Shown: positions 7,691-16,397 of the stretch, piece after piece | How the letters are laid out: the number at the start of each line of letters is the position of its first letter | Numbering within the stretch: position 1 is the first letter of the stretch | Translations under genes and position numbers: made by a program | Assembly: GCA_964389525.1 (NCBI GenBank) | Contig: CAYMEX010000001.1 | Span: 186,001-250,000, forward strand | DNA length: 64,000 bases | Reading direction: 5' to 3' | From: JAFLTL01 sp964389525 | Lineage (GTDB): Bacteria > Bacteroidota > Bacteroidia > Bacteroidales > Muribaculaceae | The notes under the pieces: model-generated | The model's input: the letters and a program-made list of their open reading frames with translations, nothing else | Told to the model about the DNA's origin: nothing | Database searches by the model: none

Positions 7691-9337
7691 TTATTTGCCC
7701 TGCGGCTTCACGTCGCGCACTTTCAGACGGTCGCCGGTCTCGTCGGCGATGGCGCGGAAATAACGCGGATCGTCATAGCCGCCGTATTTCGGCGAGGCGG
7801 GCAGTCCGTAGGGATTGCGTGCGAACGAGCCGTCCTCGGTCTGACGCTTGATGTTGCCGTCCATGAATTTCACCAGCAGGAAGTCGCCGAGAGCCTTGTA
7901 GTCGGCAGTGGCTTTGGCAGCCCACTTGTCGGCGATGTCCTGTGCGGCCTGAGCAGCCTCGGCCTCCGACAGGGCGCCGACGGTCTTCTCGAAAGTCTCG
8001 GTTGCGGCAAGCGCGCCCTGCTCGAGCTCCGACTGCACGCGGCGTATGTCGGGTATCATCTGGCTGTATCGGTTGTAGGCCTGGTTGGCCACATAGTTGT
8101 TCACCCAGAAGTTGGCGTCCCACGACAGATTATTCATGTCGCCGTTGCCGGTAGCGAGTTCGTGGGGCACGGTCTTCACGCTGCAGTAGATAGGTATGTA
8201 GACAGCGGTGTTTGCGTCGTCGGTGCCAAACCAGAGAAGACCCTTGGCTGCGTCGGGCAGGTCGGAGCGCAGACGCGCTACAAACGTGAACCCGGTCTGC
8301 TGTGTGGCTATGGCGCGCTCGTGCGTATATTTCTGTCCGTCGACCTCAAACGTCATCGGGCGCCAGCGGTAGGGCACCGCATATGGCCCCGCGCCTACAT
8401 CCTGAGTCATGTCGTAGGGAGTGCCCTCGAAGTGGTCGCGCATGGCCCACTTCATGTCGTCGGCCGAAAGCTGCTCGTCGGGCTTTACCCAGAGAGGCAT
8501 CACCGGTCCGGCGGCATTGTCGATCCAGTTGAGATACTTGTCCATGCCCTTGGCGTGGTTGTTGAAGAACGACCACACACGGGCGTCGCAGCCGCGCAGT
8601 GCGCCGAAATCGGTGTCGGAGTAGGCGAGCGAGAAGCTGAAATCCTTGTCCTTGCCGTCGAAATAGCCCATCTTGCGGGCGAACGATATCACATCGGGGC
8701 TGTAGAGCGTCTCCGGGTCGTCGATCGGGAACTGGTGGATGCGCGGATGATTGGCGTGTCCCGAGATATATCCGTCGGGTATGCGGCGTGCCACCCACAC
8801 CGCGCCTTTCTCCTTGCCCCCCTTGCCGATCAGCTCCATGATCCACGCCTCTTCGCCGTCGGCGATCGAGAACGATTCGCCCGAGCTGTAGTAGCCGTAC
8901 TCCTTCACAAGGTCGGTCATCACCTTTATGGCCTCGCGGGCTGTGCGTGCGCGCTGCAGAGTGATGTATATGAGCGATCCGTAGTCGATCAGTCCGGTCG
9001 TGTCGACCAGCTCGCTGTGGCCGCCCCATGTGCTCTCGGCTATGGCGAGGCCGTGCTCGTTCATGTTGCCGAGCGTCGTGTAGGTGACGGGCGCTTCGGG
9101 TATCTCGCCGAGATACTTTCCCGTGTCCCACTCCACGACCTTACGCATCGTGCCGGGGGCATGCTTGCCGCCGGGCTGGTGGTAGAGTTCGCCGTAGAGA
9201 CTGTGGCTGTCGGCGGCATACGTGATGATGACGCTGCCGTCTTTGGTCGCACCCTTGGCTGCGATCAGGCTTGTGCAGGCAAGAGCCGACACCGGGGCTG
9301 CAAGCAGTGCTGCGAGAGTGAGGATGATTGACTTCAT
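7691..9337 (-). CDS. C69-family dipeptidase, exported
   Basis: Peptidase of the C69 (PepD-like) Ntn-hydrolase family, cleaving dipeptides. A signal peptide (MKSIILTLAALLAAPVSALA) ends directly before Cys21, which in this family becomes the N-terminal nucleophile after processing (CTSLIAAKGATKDGS). GELYHQPGG, NMNEHGLAIAEST and the SFSIADGEEAWIMELIG segment are typical. The 548-residue length fits Bacteroidales members. The signal peptide implies a periplasmic location, so that cleavage by signal peptidase could itself expose the nucleophile. It is followed by queF, queC and tkt on the same strand. Confidence 0.9.
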   Translation of the reverse strand: MKSIILTLAALLAAPVSALACTSLIAAKGATKDGSVIITYAADSHSLYGELYHQPGGKHAPGTMRKVVEWDTGKYLGEIPEAPVTYTTLGNMNEHGLAIAESTWGGHSELVDTTGLIDYGSLIYITLQRARTAREAIKVMTDLVKEYGYYSSGESFSIADGEEAWIMELIGKGGKEKGAVWVARRIPDGYISGHANHPRIHQFPIDDPETLYSPDVISFARKMGYFDGKDKDFSFSLAYSDTDFGALRGCDARVWSFFNNHAKGMDKYLNWIDNAAGPVMPLWVKPDEQLSADDMKWAMRDHFEGTPYDMTQDVGAGPYAVPYRWRPMTFEVDGQKYTHERAIATQQTGFTFVARLRSDLPDAAKGLLWFGTDDANTAVYIPIYCSVKTVPHELATGNGDMNNLSWDANFWVNNYVANQAYNRYSQMIPDIRRVQSELEQGALAATETFEKTVGALSEAEAAQAAQDIADKWAAKATADYKALGDFLLVKFMDGNIKRQTEDGSFARNPYGLPASPKYGGYDDPRYFRAIADETGDRLKVRDVKPQGK

Positions 9338-9461
9338 GTATTCAGGTATGGAGTGGTTGGGGAGTGGAGTGACCGATTGTCAAACGACAGGGTCGGGAAA
9401 GGCATTGGCTCGACAGTGCCCCTCGCGACCCTGATAAAAGGTTTATGGCGTTTCCGGAGTA

Positions 9462-10148
9462 TCACTGCGCGGCCTGCAGGCGTGCGCGCTCCAGATACTT
9501 GCGTATGTCTACGCCGTACATGTCGCCGTAAGCGGGATAGTTCTTCATTATATCCTCATAGACCTTCAGTTCGTCGCCATACTTCTGCTGCGCGTTGTAG
9601 ACACGTGCGAGCTTGAGCATGAAGAACGGAGTGTAGCTCGGGTTGTCGTCGCTCTGAGAGATTGCGCTCTTGAATGCCTTGACGGCGTTGTCGAGCTGGT
9701 CGAGGTTCACGTAGCAGTCGCCCTCGAGCGAGTATGCGGCGGCGCCGATGAATGCCTCGTCGGCCGAGTATTTGCCGATGTAGTCGAGAGCCTGCTGATA
9801 TTCACCCTTCTGGTAGAGGAGGATGGCGGCCTGGAGGGCTGCGCGGTTGCCTGCGCTGTAGCCGTGGCTGTTGGCGATGTTCTCATACTGCATCAGAGCG
9901 ATCGAGTCGTTGCCCTGCATAAGCTCGAGATCTGCCTGGCCGATCTCATTGTTGCTCTTCTCGATACCGGGGTTACGGAAGGCATAGATGTAGACCAGCA
10001 CGCAGATGACAATGAATGCCACAATACCGGTTGCGATATAGATAATGCGCTGGTTATCCTGTACTTTCTGGCTGATGCCTGTGAGCTGATCGTTCAGCTC
10101 GTCGATAGCGTTGGCGTCCTGCTGTGCTGTTTTGTCGTTCTTTGACAT
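9462..10148 (-). CDS. Tetratricopeptide-repeat protein with one membrane segment
   Basis: A 228-residue inner-membrane-anchored TPR protein. The N-terminus is cytoplasmic-like and polar, a single transmembrane helix lies at about residues 35-57 (IIYIATGIVAFIVICVLVY), and the rest carries helix pairs of the TPR kind (YENIANSHGYSAGNRAALQAA; YQKGEYQQALDYIGKY; LDQLDNAVKAFKSAI). The layout resembles YfgM-type or BamD-like assembly factors, but no specific partner can be named. I use the ATG at 10148 (MSKND); the frame is open further upstream into the promoter. A good promoter match lies at 10232-10263. Confidence 0.82.
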   Translation of the reverse strand: MSKNDKTAQQDANAIDELNDQLTGISQKVQDNQRIIYIATGIVAFIVICVLVYIYAFRNPGIEKSNNEIGQADLELMQGNDSIALMQYENIANSHGYSAGNRAALQAAILLYQKGEYQQALDYIGKYSADEAFIGAAAYSLEGDCYVNLDQLDNAVKAFKSAISQSDDNPSYTPFFMLKLARVYNAQQKYGDELKVYEDIMKNYPAYGDMYGVDIRKYLERARLQAAQ

Positions 10149-10231
10149 GCTATGTGTTATGTGTCGTTGGTTTATCTGTTTGAACGTTTGGCTGCGGTCA
10201 TGGAGCTGCCACAGGCCGCAGTTTCTTCGCG

Positions 10232-10263
10232 CAAAGATAATCTCTTTGGATGAAAATTCCAAA
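10232..10263 (-). promoter_or_regulatory. Bacteroidota-type promoter for the TPR gene
   Basis: On the minus strand, TTTG (10263-10260), 20 bases, then TATCTTTG (10239-10232), matching the -33 TTTG and -7 TAnnTTTG boxes at the usual spacing. The start of transcription would be near 10225, about 75 bases before the ATG at 10148. Confidence 0.65.
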
Positions 10264-10308
10264 ACGGCTGCAATTCTTTGATTTCACTCTTTCAAATAGT
10301 TTGCAGAG

Positions 10309-10857
10309 TCAGAGGAGTGATGCGAGATCAAAGTACATGACTCGCGTCTTTTTATCTTCATCGTCGTTGTTTAGAAACTGGTAATTGTTCTTGATATAGA
10401 ATGGAATAGCATTGACGTAAGCGTCGACGGTAACAAATCTGCAGCCCGATTTATTGTCAACGATGAAATAATCCTCAATGAATTCGAGAAGGTAAGTCCC
10501 GATTGATTGGCGTTGAGCCGACTCGGCGATAGCGAGACGACCGATTTTTATTGCGGGGTAGCTTCTTAGCCTTTTCTCGTTTACAAATTTGCTCTTTCTG
10601 AACCGATTGAATTCTGTTCTGCTTTCAAAGTCAGAAAGAGAAATTTTGTCGTTTGACAGGCTGAAATATGCCAGAATATTTCCGCTTCCTTTTTCTTCAA
10701 CGACATAGGTCACCGATAGTAACGCATTCCTGTAGAGAGATGACTCATTGATTAGAAAATCATTTAAGTCATCGTCTTTACAGTCAAATGCGGTCACTTT
10801 GTCGCCGGGACTTAGTCGCCGGACGAGGCATCGGTGCTGGAATTCGTCTAAAGTCAT
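10309..10857 (-). CDS. GNAT-family acetyltransferase, probable toxin of a two-gene module
   Basis: A 182-residue GNAT-fold protein. The acetyl-CoA region is IKIGRLAIAESAQRQSIGTYLLEFI (about 104-127), with Q-R-Q-S-I-G in place of the classic R-x-x-G-x-G loop, and the C-terminal part (NAIPFYIKNNYQFL) is the usual GNAT end strand. The sequence resembles the TacT/AtaT class, which acetylates aminoacyl-tRNA, more than metabolic GNATs. It starts two bases after the stop of a 50-codon gene, as expected for an antitoxin-toxin operon. It is AT-richer than its neighbours, suggesting transfer. The target and toxicity are inferences. Confidence 0.75.
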   Translation of the reverse strand: MTLDEFQHRCLVRRLSPGDKVTAFDCKDDDLNDFLINESSLYRNALLSVTYVVEEKGSGNILAYFSLSNDKISLSDFESRTEFNRFRKSKFVNEKRLRSYPAIKIGRLAIAESAQRQSIGTYLLEFIEDYFIVDNKSGCRFVTVDAYVNAIPFYIKNNYQFLNNDDEDKKTRVMYFDLASLL

Positions 10858-10859
10858 AG

Positions 10860-11012
10860 TCAGTTGACCATCATCTTTGCGACGGTTTCATAAGATTTCC
10901 TTATCTGATCACGTTTCTCCGAAGACACCTTTGGAGGATTCTGCATGCGTTCCTCAAATCGGCGTGCGTCAGATCCGAAAAGGATTGGGGTCTCTTTTAT
11001 AGGTCTCGCCAT
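10860..11012 (-). CDS. 50-residue putative antitoxin of the GNAT module
   Basis: A small gene read directly from the sequence: starts MARPIKETPILFGSDARR, continues FEERMQNPPKVSSEKRDQI and ends KSYETVAKMMVN. It is basic, lacks a signal peptide, and ends two bases before the GNAT start (TGACTATG), so the two are co-translated. Short proteins opening with MARPIKETP are, to my recollection, common directly upstream of GNAT or other toxin genes in Bacteroidota; that is recall and not a search. Its role as antitoxin rests on position and size. A shorter product from the internal ATG at 10946 is possible but less likely. Confidence 0.7.
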   Translation of the reverse strand: MARPIKETPILFGSDARRFEERMQNPPKVSSEKRDQIRKSYETVAKMMVN

Positions 11013-11073
11013 GTTTAATTGGAGTTTATGCTTTTATTAATATGATGTTTACGGAGCAGTTGTCGGTCAGATG

Positions 11074-11886
11074 CTATTTCGGCAGTTTGAATACGCGGGA
11101 GATCTCGTCCATCTGCTCCTTGCTCATGCCGTCGGGCACAAATCCCATCGAGCAGGCGTCGCGGTAGATGATCGCGCTTTTGGTGAGGGTGTCGATCATG
11201 TCGAACGCCTCCATCACGTCGGGGCCGACGGCAAACACGCCGTGTTTCTCCCACATCACCACGTCGTAATCATCGGCGAGCGCGTCGATAGTTGCTTTGG
11301 CAAGCTCGGTCGATCCGGGTATCATGTAGGGGACGATGCCGAGACCGCGCGGACAGAATGCCTTGGTCTCGGGTATCATGCTCCAGAGGATGTTGGTGAG
11401 AACATCCTTTTTCAGGAACTCCGGGTTGTGGCTCATTGCCACGAGTTCGATGGGATGTGTGTGGACCGATGCCTTGTAGTTGCTCCCCTTGCCGATGAGG
11501 TAGTCGTGCACCGACAGGTGCGACGGAAGTTCCGAAGTGGGGCGCACGGCACTGTCGGCTACGATCTCATAGTGGGCGCAGTCGTCGGTGATGCGTATGA
11601 TCGAGCCGTTGGCCATCGGGTCGCGTGCGAGGTCACGCATGCGGCGGTTGGTGCCTTTGCAGTAAAACCAGCACCCCTTGAGGTTGGGCAGTGTTACACC
11701 GATAGGCGTAGGCTCGGTGATGGCGGGGAGCGCCCTCATTGCGTCGTCGACCTTGTCGGTGATGTTCACGGTGATGTTGCCGCCGTTGCGCTCGGCCCAT
11801 CCCTTTTGCCAGAGGTAGCCGGCTGTCTCGGCCACGGCGTTGACTTCAGCTGCCAGCGCCGGGCGTCCGTCGAGTATTGAGCTCAT
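11074..11886 (-). CDS. rhaD: Rhamnulose-1-phosphate aldolase RhaD
   Basis: Zinc class II aldolase that splits L-rhamnulose 1-phosphate into dihydroxyacetone phosphate and L-lactaldehyde, the last step of rhamnose breakdown. Key residues: NGGNIT (35-40), the metal histidines in HTHP (142 and 144) and EKHG (His215), and the SELPSHLSVH segment with the catalytic glutamate region (about 119). The 270-residue length is standard. It is the distal gene of rhaB-sulfatase-rhaA-rhaD, 17 bases after rhaA. No lactaldehyde-processing gene lies next to it. Confidence 0.95.
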   Translation of the reverse strand: MSSILDGRPALAAEVNAVAETAGYLWQKGWAERNGGNITVNITDKVDDAMRALPAITEPTPIGVTLPNLKGCWFYCKGTNRRMRDLARDPMANGSIIRITDDCAHYEIVADSAVRPTSELPSHLSVHDYLIGKGSNYKASVHTHPIELVAMSHNPEFLKKDVLTNILWSMIPETKAFCPRGLGIVPYMIPGSTELAKATIDALADDYDVVMWEKHGVFAVGPDVMEAFDMIDTLTKSAIIYRDACSMGFVPDGMSKEQMDEISRVFKLPK

Positions 11887-11903
11887 TGTATGGATTTTCT
11901 GTG

Positions 11904-13151
11904 TTATTTGCGTTTTGACAGGACTTCTTTCTCGTATGCGTCGATCTCGCTGATGTAGCTCTCGCCCACAGCCACGCCGTTGCGGCGGCAGAACTCATCC
12001 CACACTGCGCCCCAGGGCATCGATTTTGCCTCCTCGAGAAGTGCGAGGCGCTCAAATCCCTTGCCGGCGGCCTCATAGCCGCGCAGAGTCTCGATGGGCT
12101 CGAGCAGGGCCTGAAGCAGACACTTCTGTGTGGCGCGGGTGCCGATGACATATGCGCCGATGCGGTTGATCGAGCCGTCGAAGTAGTCAAGTCCGATGTT
12201 GACGCGGTCGAGAGCGTCGCAGCGCACGATCTCTTTGGCAAGATCGAGAGTCTCGTCGTTGATGATGGTTACATGGTCTGAATCCCAGCGCACCGGGCGG
12301 CTCACGTGGAGCATGAGGGCGGGCACGAAGAGCAGCATCGAGCTTACCTTGTCGGCGATGCTCTCGGTGGGGTGGAAGTGGCCTGTGTCGAGTGTTATGA
12401 GTTTCTGCTTCTGCGTGCAGTAGGCGGTATAGAAGTCGTTTGAACCGACGGTGTAGCTCTCCAGACCGATGCCGAAGACTTTAGACTCGAGGCTGTCGAG
12501 CATGTGCTCATACTTGGTCTCGAATATCTTGTCGAGCGAGTCTTTGAGCAGCGAGCGATAGAGCATGCGGTTCACTGTGATGTCCTTCGAGCCGTCGTGG
12601 ATCCAGAGGTTCATCACGCACGGGCTGCCCTGGCGGCGTCCGATCTCGTCGGCGATGGCGCGGCAGCGGCGTGTGTGTTCGATCCAGAATCCGCGTATCT
12701 CGTCGTCGGGGTTGGCGAGTGTCAGATCGCCCGATTTCGGGTGTGAGAACGACGTGGAGTTGAAGTCGAGTTTCAGGCCGTTGGCCATGGCCCACTCTAC
12801 CCACGACTCGAAGTAGCTGAAATCGACCTCGTCGCGGTCGACTTTTTTACCCTTGAAGTCACCGTAGATCTCGTGGAGGTTCAGGCGGTGTGTGCCGGGG
12901 ATGAGCGAGAGCGCCTTGAGTATGTCGGAGCGGAGTTCGTCGATGTTGCGTGCTTTGCCTGGATAGTTGCCGGTGGCCTGGATGCCGCCGGTGAGATCAC
13001 CGTCCGACTCAAAGCCGGCCACGTCGTCGGCTTGCCAGCAGTGGAGCGATATATGTATGTCGGCCAGCTTTTTGAGGGCGGCCTCGGTGTCGATGCCTAT
13101 TGATGCGTAACGCTCGCGTGCGAGCTCGTAGGCTTTTTCAATGTTTCCCAT
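11904..13151 (-). CDS. rhaA: L-rhamnose isomerase RhaA
   Basis: Interconverts L-rhamnose and L-rhamnulose. With the ATG at 13151 (MGNIEKAYELARERYAS) the protein has 415 residues, the family norm; the frame remains open 20 codons further upstream without family similarity. Motifs include HISLHCWQADDV (33-44), NLHEIYGD, NSTSFSHPKSGDLTLA, NLWIHDGSKD (181-190) and DTGHFHPTES with metal-binding Asp and His. A 163-base gap separates it from the sulfatase stop, and a TATCTTTG box at 13209-13216 suggests it may also have its own promoter. Confidence 0.96.
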   Translation of the reverse strand: MGNIEKAYELARERYASIGIDTEAALKKLADIHISLHCWQADDVAGFESDGDLTGGIQATGNYPGKARNIDELRSDILKALSLIPGTHRLNLHEIYGDFKGKKVDRDEVDFSYFESWVEWAMANGLKLDFNSTSFSHPKSGDLTLANPDDEIRGFWIEHTRRCRAIADEIGRRQGSPCVMNLWIHDGSKDITVNRMLYRSLLKDSLDKIFETKYEHMLDSLESKVFGIGLESYTVGSNDFYTAYCTQKQKLITLDTGHFHPTESIADKVSSMLLFVPALMLHVSRPVRWDSDHVTIINDETLDLAKEIVRCDALDRVNIGLDYFDGSINRIGAYVIGTRATQKCLLQALLEPIETLRGYEAAGKGFERLALLEEAKSMPWGAVWDEFCRRNGVAVGESYISEIDAYEKEVLSKRK

Positions 13152-13208
13152 GGTGAGGTCTATTGTTATATGTTTTTTTATTTCGTTTTGTGGGTTTACA
13201 ACTGTTTT

Positions 13209-13216
13209 CAAAGATA
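13209..13216 (-). promoter_or_regulatory. Possible -7 box before rhaA
   Basis: TATCTTTG on the minus strand, 58 bases before the rhaA ATG, matches the TAnnTTTG consensus. No TTTG was found at the expected -33 distance, so this is only a half-match. Confidence 0.35.
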
Positions 13217-13314
13217 TGAAAAATATTTGTTTTGTGTTCGCCGACTGATGTTGAAGTGATCTAAACTTATTACATTTTAAGATTTAAGACTGATTCGATT
13301 GCTCTGAAATCGGG

Positions 13315-14838
13315 TCACGGCAATGTTACTTTAAACAGATCGCTGTCGCGGTGCTCGCGGCGTATTATCCCGATCATATTCTCTACGATGTCAGGGTGCT
13401 CCGCTGCAATGTCGTTGTCCTCGTGTATGTCGGTCGCAAGGTTGTAGAGATGCGGAGTGCCGCGTTTCACCACAAGTTTCCAGTCGCCCGTGCGCACGCC
13501 TATCTGATCCGTCTCATGGAACTCCCAATACAGGAAGTCATGTCGTTTCTGCTTGTCGGCGTGTCCTGTAAGGGTCGGTGCGAACGATATTCCGTCGAAG
13601 CAGTCCCCGTCTATGTCGCGGTTGATATATGCCTGTGGGAAAGATGTGTCACCGGCGATCTCGGCCAGAGTCGGCATCACATCGTAGAATGCGAGCTGAT
13701 GGTCACTCACTTGACCCGGCTCGATTACATCAGGCCAGCTCACTATGTAGGGTATGCGTATTCCACCTTCGTAGCACTGCCGTTTGAGCCCGCGCAGTTT
13801 GCCGTCGCGTCCGAAAAACTCCGGGTCGGCGCCACCCTCTTCGTGCGGGCCGTTGTCGCTTGTGAACACTACGATGGTGTTGTCATACAGCCCTTTTTCT
13901 TTCAGCTTGTCCACGATCTCGCCCACATAGGCGTCAAGCCGCGTGATCATGGCGGCGAACTGTGCGTGGGTGTGCTCTACCGGGTTGTACCGGCTGCTCT
14001 CCTGGCCACCCCATGTCTTGTCGGTGAAGAATTTGCGCTTGTATCCGGCGACGATCGAGTCCGACGGCTGGGCGAGTTCGGCGTGTGGCAGCGTGTAGGT
14101 GAATATGCCGAAAAACGGGGTTGAGTCATCCTGTCGGTCGAGCCAGTCCATGGCGGCCTGATGTATGAGGTCGGCCGAATACTGGCTGCGGTTTCTGTAT
14201 CCTTCGCCAAACATCGGATGCTCTATGTTCTCATCAAGCACGACCCTCACCGTAGCGGTGTCGCCGGCGGCAGGATTATAGCGGTTGAGGAAATTAGGGT
14301 AATACAGATGAGCCTGAAACTGGCATATGTATCCGTAAAACTCGTCGATGCCACGCTTGTCGGGGGTCGATGCGGAGCCCTCATACCCGCCGGCCCATTT
14401 GCCGAACATGCCGGTGCGGTAGCCGTAGCCTTTCATCAGTTCGGGCAGTATGATATGTCTTGTGTCATATGGCTCTTGACCCGCTACCGAGTAGTCGGTG
14501 TTGTTGCCGTATGTCACAGGTGCCGATTTCGGCCAGTATTCGCGGTTGCCGCGCACGTGGCCGTGTCCCGAATGCTGCCCTGTCATCAGCGACGCTCTCG
14601 ACGGGGCGCTGACAGGCGATCCGGCATAGGCTTGTGTGAACAGTATGCCGCGGGCTGCGAGGGAGTCGATATTGGGTGTGCTGATCAGCTTCTGGCCGTA
14701 GCAGCCAAGATCGCCGTAGCCCATGTCGTCGCACATGATGTACACGATATTGGGCTTGTCGGCGGCAGAGGCCGCTATGGCTGCGGCCGCGCCGAGTGCT
14801 CCGGCTGTCAGCCTTCGTGATCTGTCAAGTAGGCTCAT
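13315..14838 (-). CDS. S1-family sulfatase (serine-type) within the rhamnose operon
   Basis: A 507-residue type I sulfatase that hydrolyses a sulfate ester, probably from a sugar. Features: an N-terminal signal-like segment (AGALGAAAAIAASAA), metal ligands in MCDDMGYGDLG (Asp37, Asp38), the sulfatase signature SAPSRASLMTG with Ser77 as the residue to be oxidised to formylglycine, FGKWAGG, and VVFTSDNGPHEEGG near the second metal site. The serine type needs an anaerobic sulfatase-maturating enzyme, which is not in the window. Its ATG overlaps the rhaB stop by four bases (ATGA), so it is coupled to rhaB. Rhamnose operons normally carry no sulfatase here; a sulfated rhamnose-containing substrate is my inference. 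Confidence 0.9.
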   Translation of the reverse strand: MSLLDRSRRLTAGALGAAAAIAASAADKPNIVYIMCDDMGYGDLGCYGQKLISTPNIDSLAARGILFTQAYAGSPVSAPSRASLMTGQHSGHGHVRGNREYWPKSAPVTYGNNTDYSVAGQEPYDTRHIILPELMKGYGYRTGMFGKWAGGYEGSASTPDKRGIDEFYGYICQFQAHLYYPNFLNRYNPAAGDTATVRVVLDENIEHPMFGEGYRNRSQYSADLIHQAAMDWLDRQDDSTPFFGIFTYTLPHAELAQPSDSIVAGYKRKFFTDKTWGGQESSRYNPVEHTHAQFAAMITRLDAYVGEIVDKLKEKGLYDNTIVVFTSDNGPHEEGGADPEFFGRDGKLRGLKRQCYEGGIRIPYIVSWPDVIEPGQVSDHQLAFYDVMPTLAEIAGDTSFPQAYINRDIDGDCFDGISFAPTLTGHADKQKRHDFLYWEFHETDQIGVRTGDWKLVVKRGTPHLYNLATDIHEDNDIAAEHPDIVENMIGIIRREHRDSDLFKVTLP

Positions 14839-16310
14839 GCTTCGGGCAGTGTGAGATATCGGTTGTAGGCGTCATCCCATTCGCCTGTGTGCTGCGCGGT
14901 GAATCTGTCGGTTTCTGTCGAGTTGGAGACAATGCGGCGCATCTCCTGAAGCGATCCGGCCATGCCTGCTGCGCGCGCCTGTATGAGGGCGTTGCCGATG
15001 GCGGTTGCTTCCGACGGGCCGGCTATGACGGTCACTCCCGTCGCGTCGGCTGTCATCTGGTTGAGCATGCTGTTGCGTGAGCCGCCGCCGATGATGTGCA
15101 GACACTTGATCTTGTTGGGGGCGAACTCGTGGAGCATCGACATGACCTGACGGTAGCGCAGAGCCAGACTTTCAAGTATGCAGAGCGTGTATTCGCCGGG
15201 AGTCTCGGGCGCGGGCTGCCCTGTCTCGAGGCAGTATGCGGCGATCTCCTTAAGCATCGACGGCGGATTGGCGAAGCGAGGATTGTCGGGGTTGACAAGC
15301 GAGCGGAAATGCGGCGATTTCTCTGCGTCCTCGCAGAGTCCGGCATATGTCGTGTCGATGCCGGCGGCGCTCCATTCGCGGCGGCAGCACTCCAGCAGCC
15401 ACATTCCGCATATGTTTTTCAGGAATCTGATCGTGCGGTCCACTCCGCCCTCGTTGGTGAAGTTGAGCTGTCGGCTTCTGTCCGATATGATCGGCTCTTT
15501 GACTTCGATGCCCATGAGGCTCCATGTGCCGGAGCTCAGATATGCGAAGTCCTCGTTTTCGGCCGGGACGGCGGCGACAGCCGATGCCGTGTCGTGTCCT
15601 GCGACAGATATGACTGGCACGGGGCCGAGACCTGTCAGGCGTTGCACTTCCTCGGTCAGAGTGCCGAGAGTGTGTCCCGGATCGGCCATCGGGGCGAAAA
15701 GATCCTTTGCCACACCTATGGCTTCGAGTATTTCGCTGTCCAGCTCGCCGCTACGGGCATTCATCATCTGCGAGGTCGAGGCGATCGTGCGTTCGGTCAC
15801 CGCATTGCCGGTGAGCATGTAGCCCAGCGCGTCGGGGATAAACAGTATTCTCTTTGCCGCCTCAAGAGCCGCGCAGCCGTTACGGCGCAGAGTGTCGAGC
15901 TGAAAGAGCGTGTTGATATTCATCACCTGTATGCCGGTGCTCTCGTAGACACGGGCGGCGTCAAAGCGTGCGAACAGCTTTTCGGTCGCTCCCGTAGTGT
16001 GAGGGTCGCGGTAGCAGTAGGGATTGCGCATCAGCCCGCCGTCCTTTCCGAACATCGCCACATCCACGCCCCACGTGTCGATGCCGATTGAGATGATCTC
16101 ATAGCCTTTTTTGCATGCTTCGCGCAGGCCGCCGATGATTTCGCGGTAGAGTGCGGCGAGATCCCAGAAGCAGTGCCCCTGCATCTCTATTATGTTGTTC
16201 GGAAATCTTGAAATTTCGGTGAGTACGAGTTTGCCGTGGTCGAGGGTCGCGGCGATAGTGCGCCCGCTTGTGGCGCCGAGGTCAACGGCAAAAAACACTT
16301 TCTCTTTCAT
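14835..16310 (-). CDS. rhaB: Rhamnulokinase RhaB
   Basis: FGGY-family kinase that phosphorylates L-rhamnulose at C1. With the ATG at 16310 (MKEKVFFAVDLGATSGRT) it has 491 residues. Motifs: VDLGATSGRT phosphate loop at the N-terminus, IGIDTWGVDVAMFG, VAGHDTASAVAAVP, and the C-terminal FGGY-type signature IIGGGSRNSMLNQMTADATG with GPSEATAIGN. First gene of the rhamnose cluster; the sulfatase gene starts within its stop codon. The longer frame up to 16475 runs through hairpins and is unlikely to be translated. The intergenic region to 16536 is shared with the divergent GH144-like gene. Confidence 0.95.
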   Translation of the reverse strand: MKEKVFFAVDLGATSGRTIAATLDHGKLVLTEISRFPNNIIEMQGHCFWDLAALYREIIGGLREACKKGYEIISIGIDTWGVDVAMFGKDGGLMRNPYCYRDPHTTGATEKLFARFDAARVYESTGIQVMNINTLFQLDTLRRNGCAALEAAKRILFIPDALGYMLTGNAVTERTIASTSQMMNARSGELDSEILEAIGVAKDLFAPMADPGHTLGTLTEEVQRLTGLGPVPVISVAGHDTASAVAAVPAENEDFAYLSSGTWSLMGIEVKEPIISDRSRQLNFTNEGGVDRTIRFLKNICGMWLLECCRREWSAAGIDTTYAGLCEDAEKSPHFRSLVNPDNPRFANPPSMLKEIAAYCLETGQPAPETPGEYTLCILESLALRYRQVMSMLHEFAPNKIKCLHIIGGGSRNSMLNQMTADATGVTVIAGPSEATAIGNALIQARAAGMAGSLQEMRRIVSNSTETDRFTAQHTGEWDDAYNRYLTLPEA

Positions 16311-16365
16311 GGTAAATGATTTTTTCTCAAATATAGTAATATTCGACGAAAAGAAGAGCGATAGT

Positions 16366-16397
16366 CGGCCTTTAGGCCGGGTCGCGTTGGCAACGCC
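16366..16397. repeat. Pair of short-loop GC hairpins in the rhaB leader
   Basis: CGGCC-ttta-GGCCG (16366-16379) followed by GCGTT-ggc-AACGC (16384-16396). They lie 56-87 bases before the rhaB ATG, between divergent genes. They look like members of the same palindromic-repeat habit seen at 2.2-4.1 kb and 18.5 kb, and could also affect the rhaB mRNA leader. Confidence 0.5.

Noticed and set aside
7667..9331. A 554-codon plus-strand frame
   Set aside because: It lies exactly antisense to the C69 dipeptidase, whose sequence is clearly recognisable; long antisense frames are common in this GC-rich codon usage.
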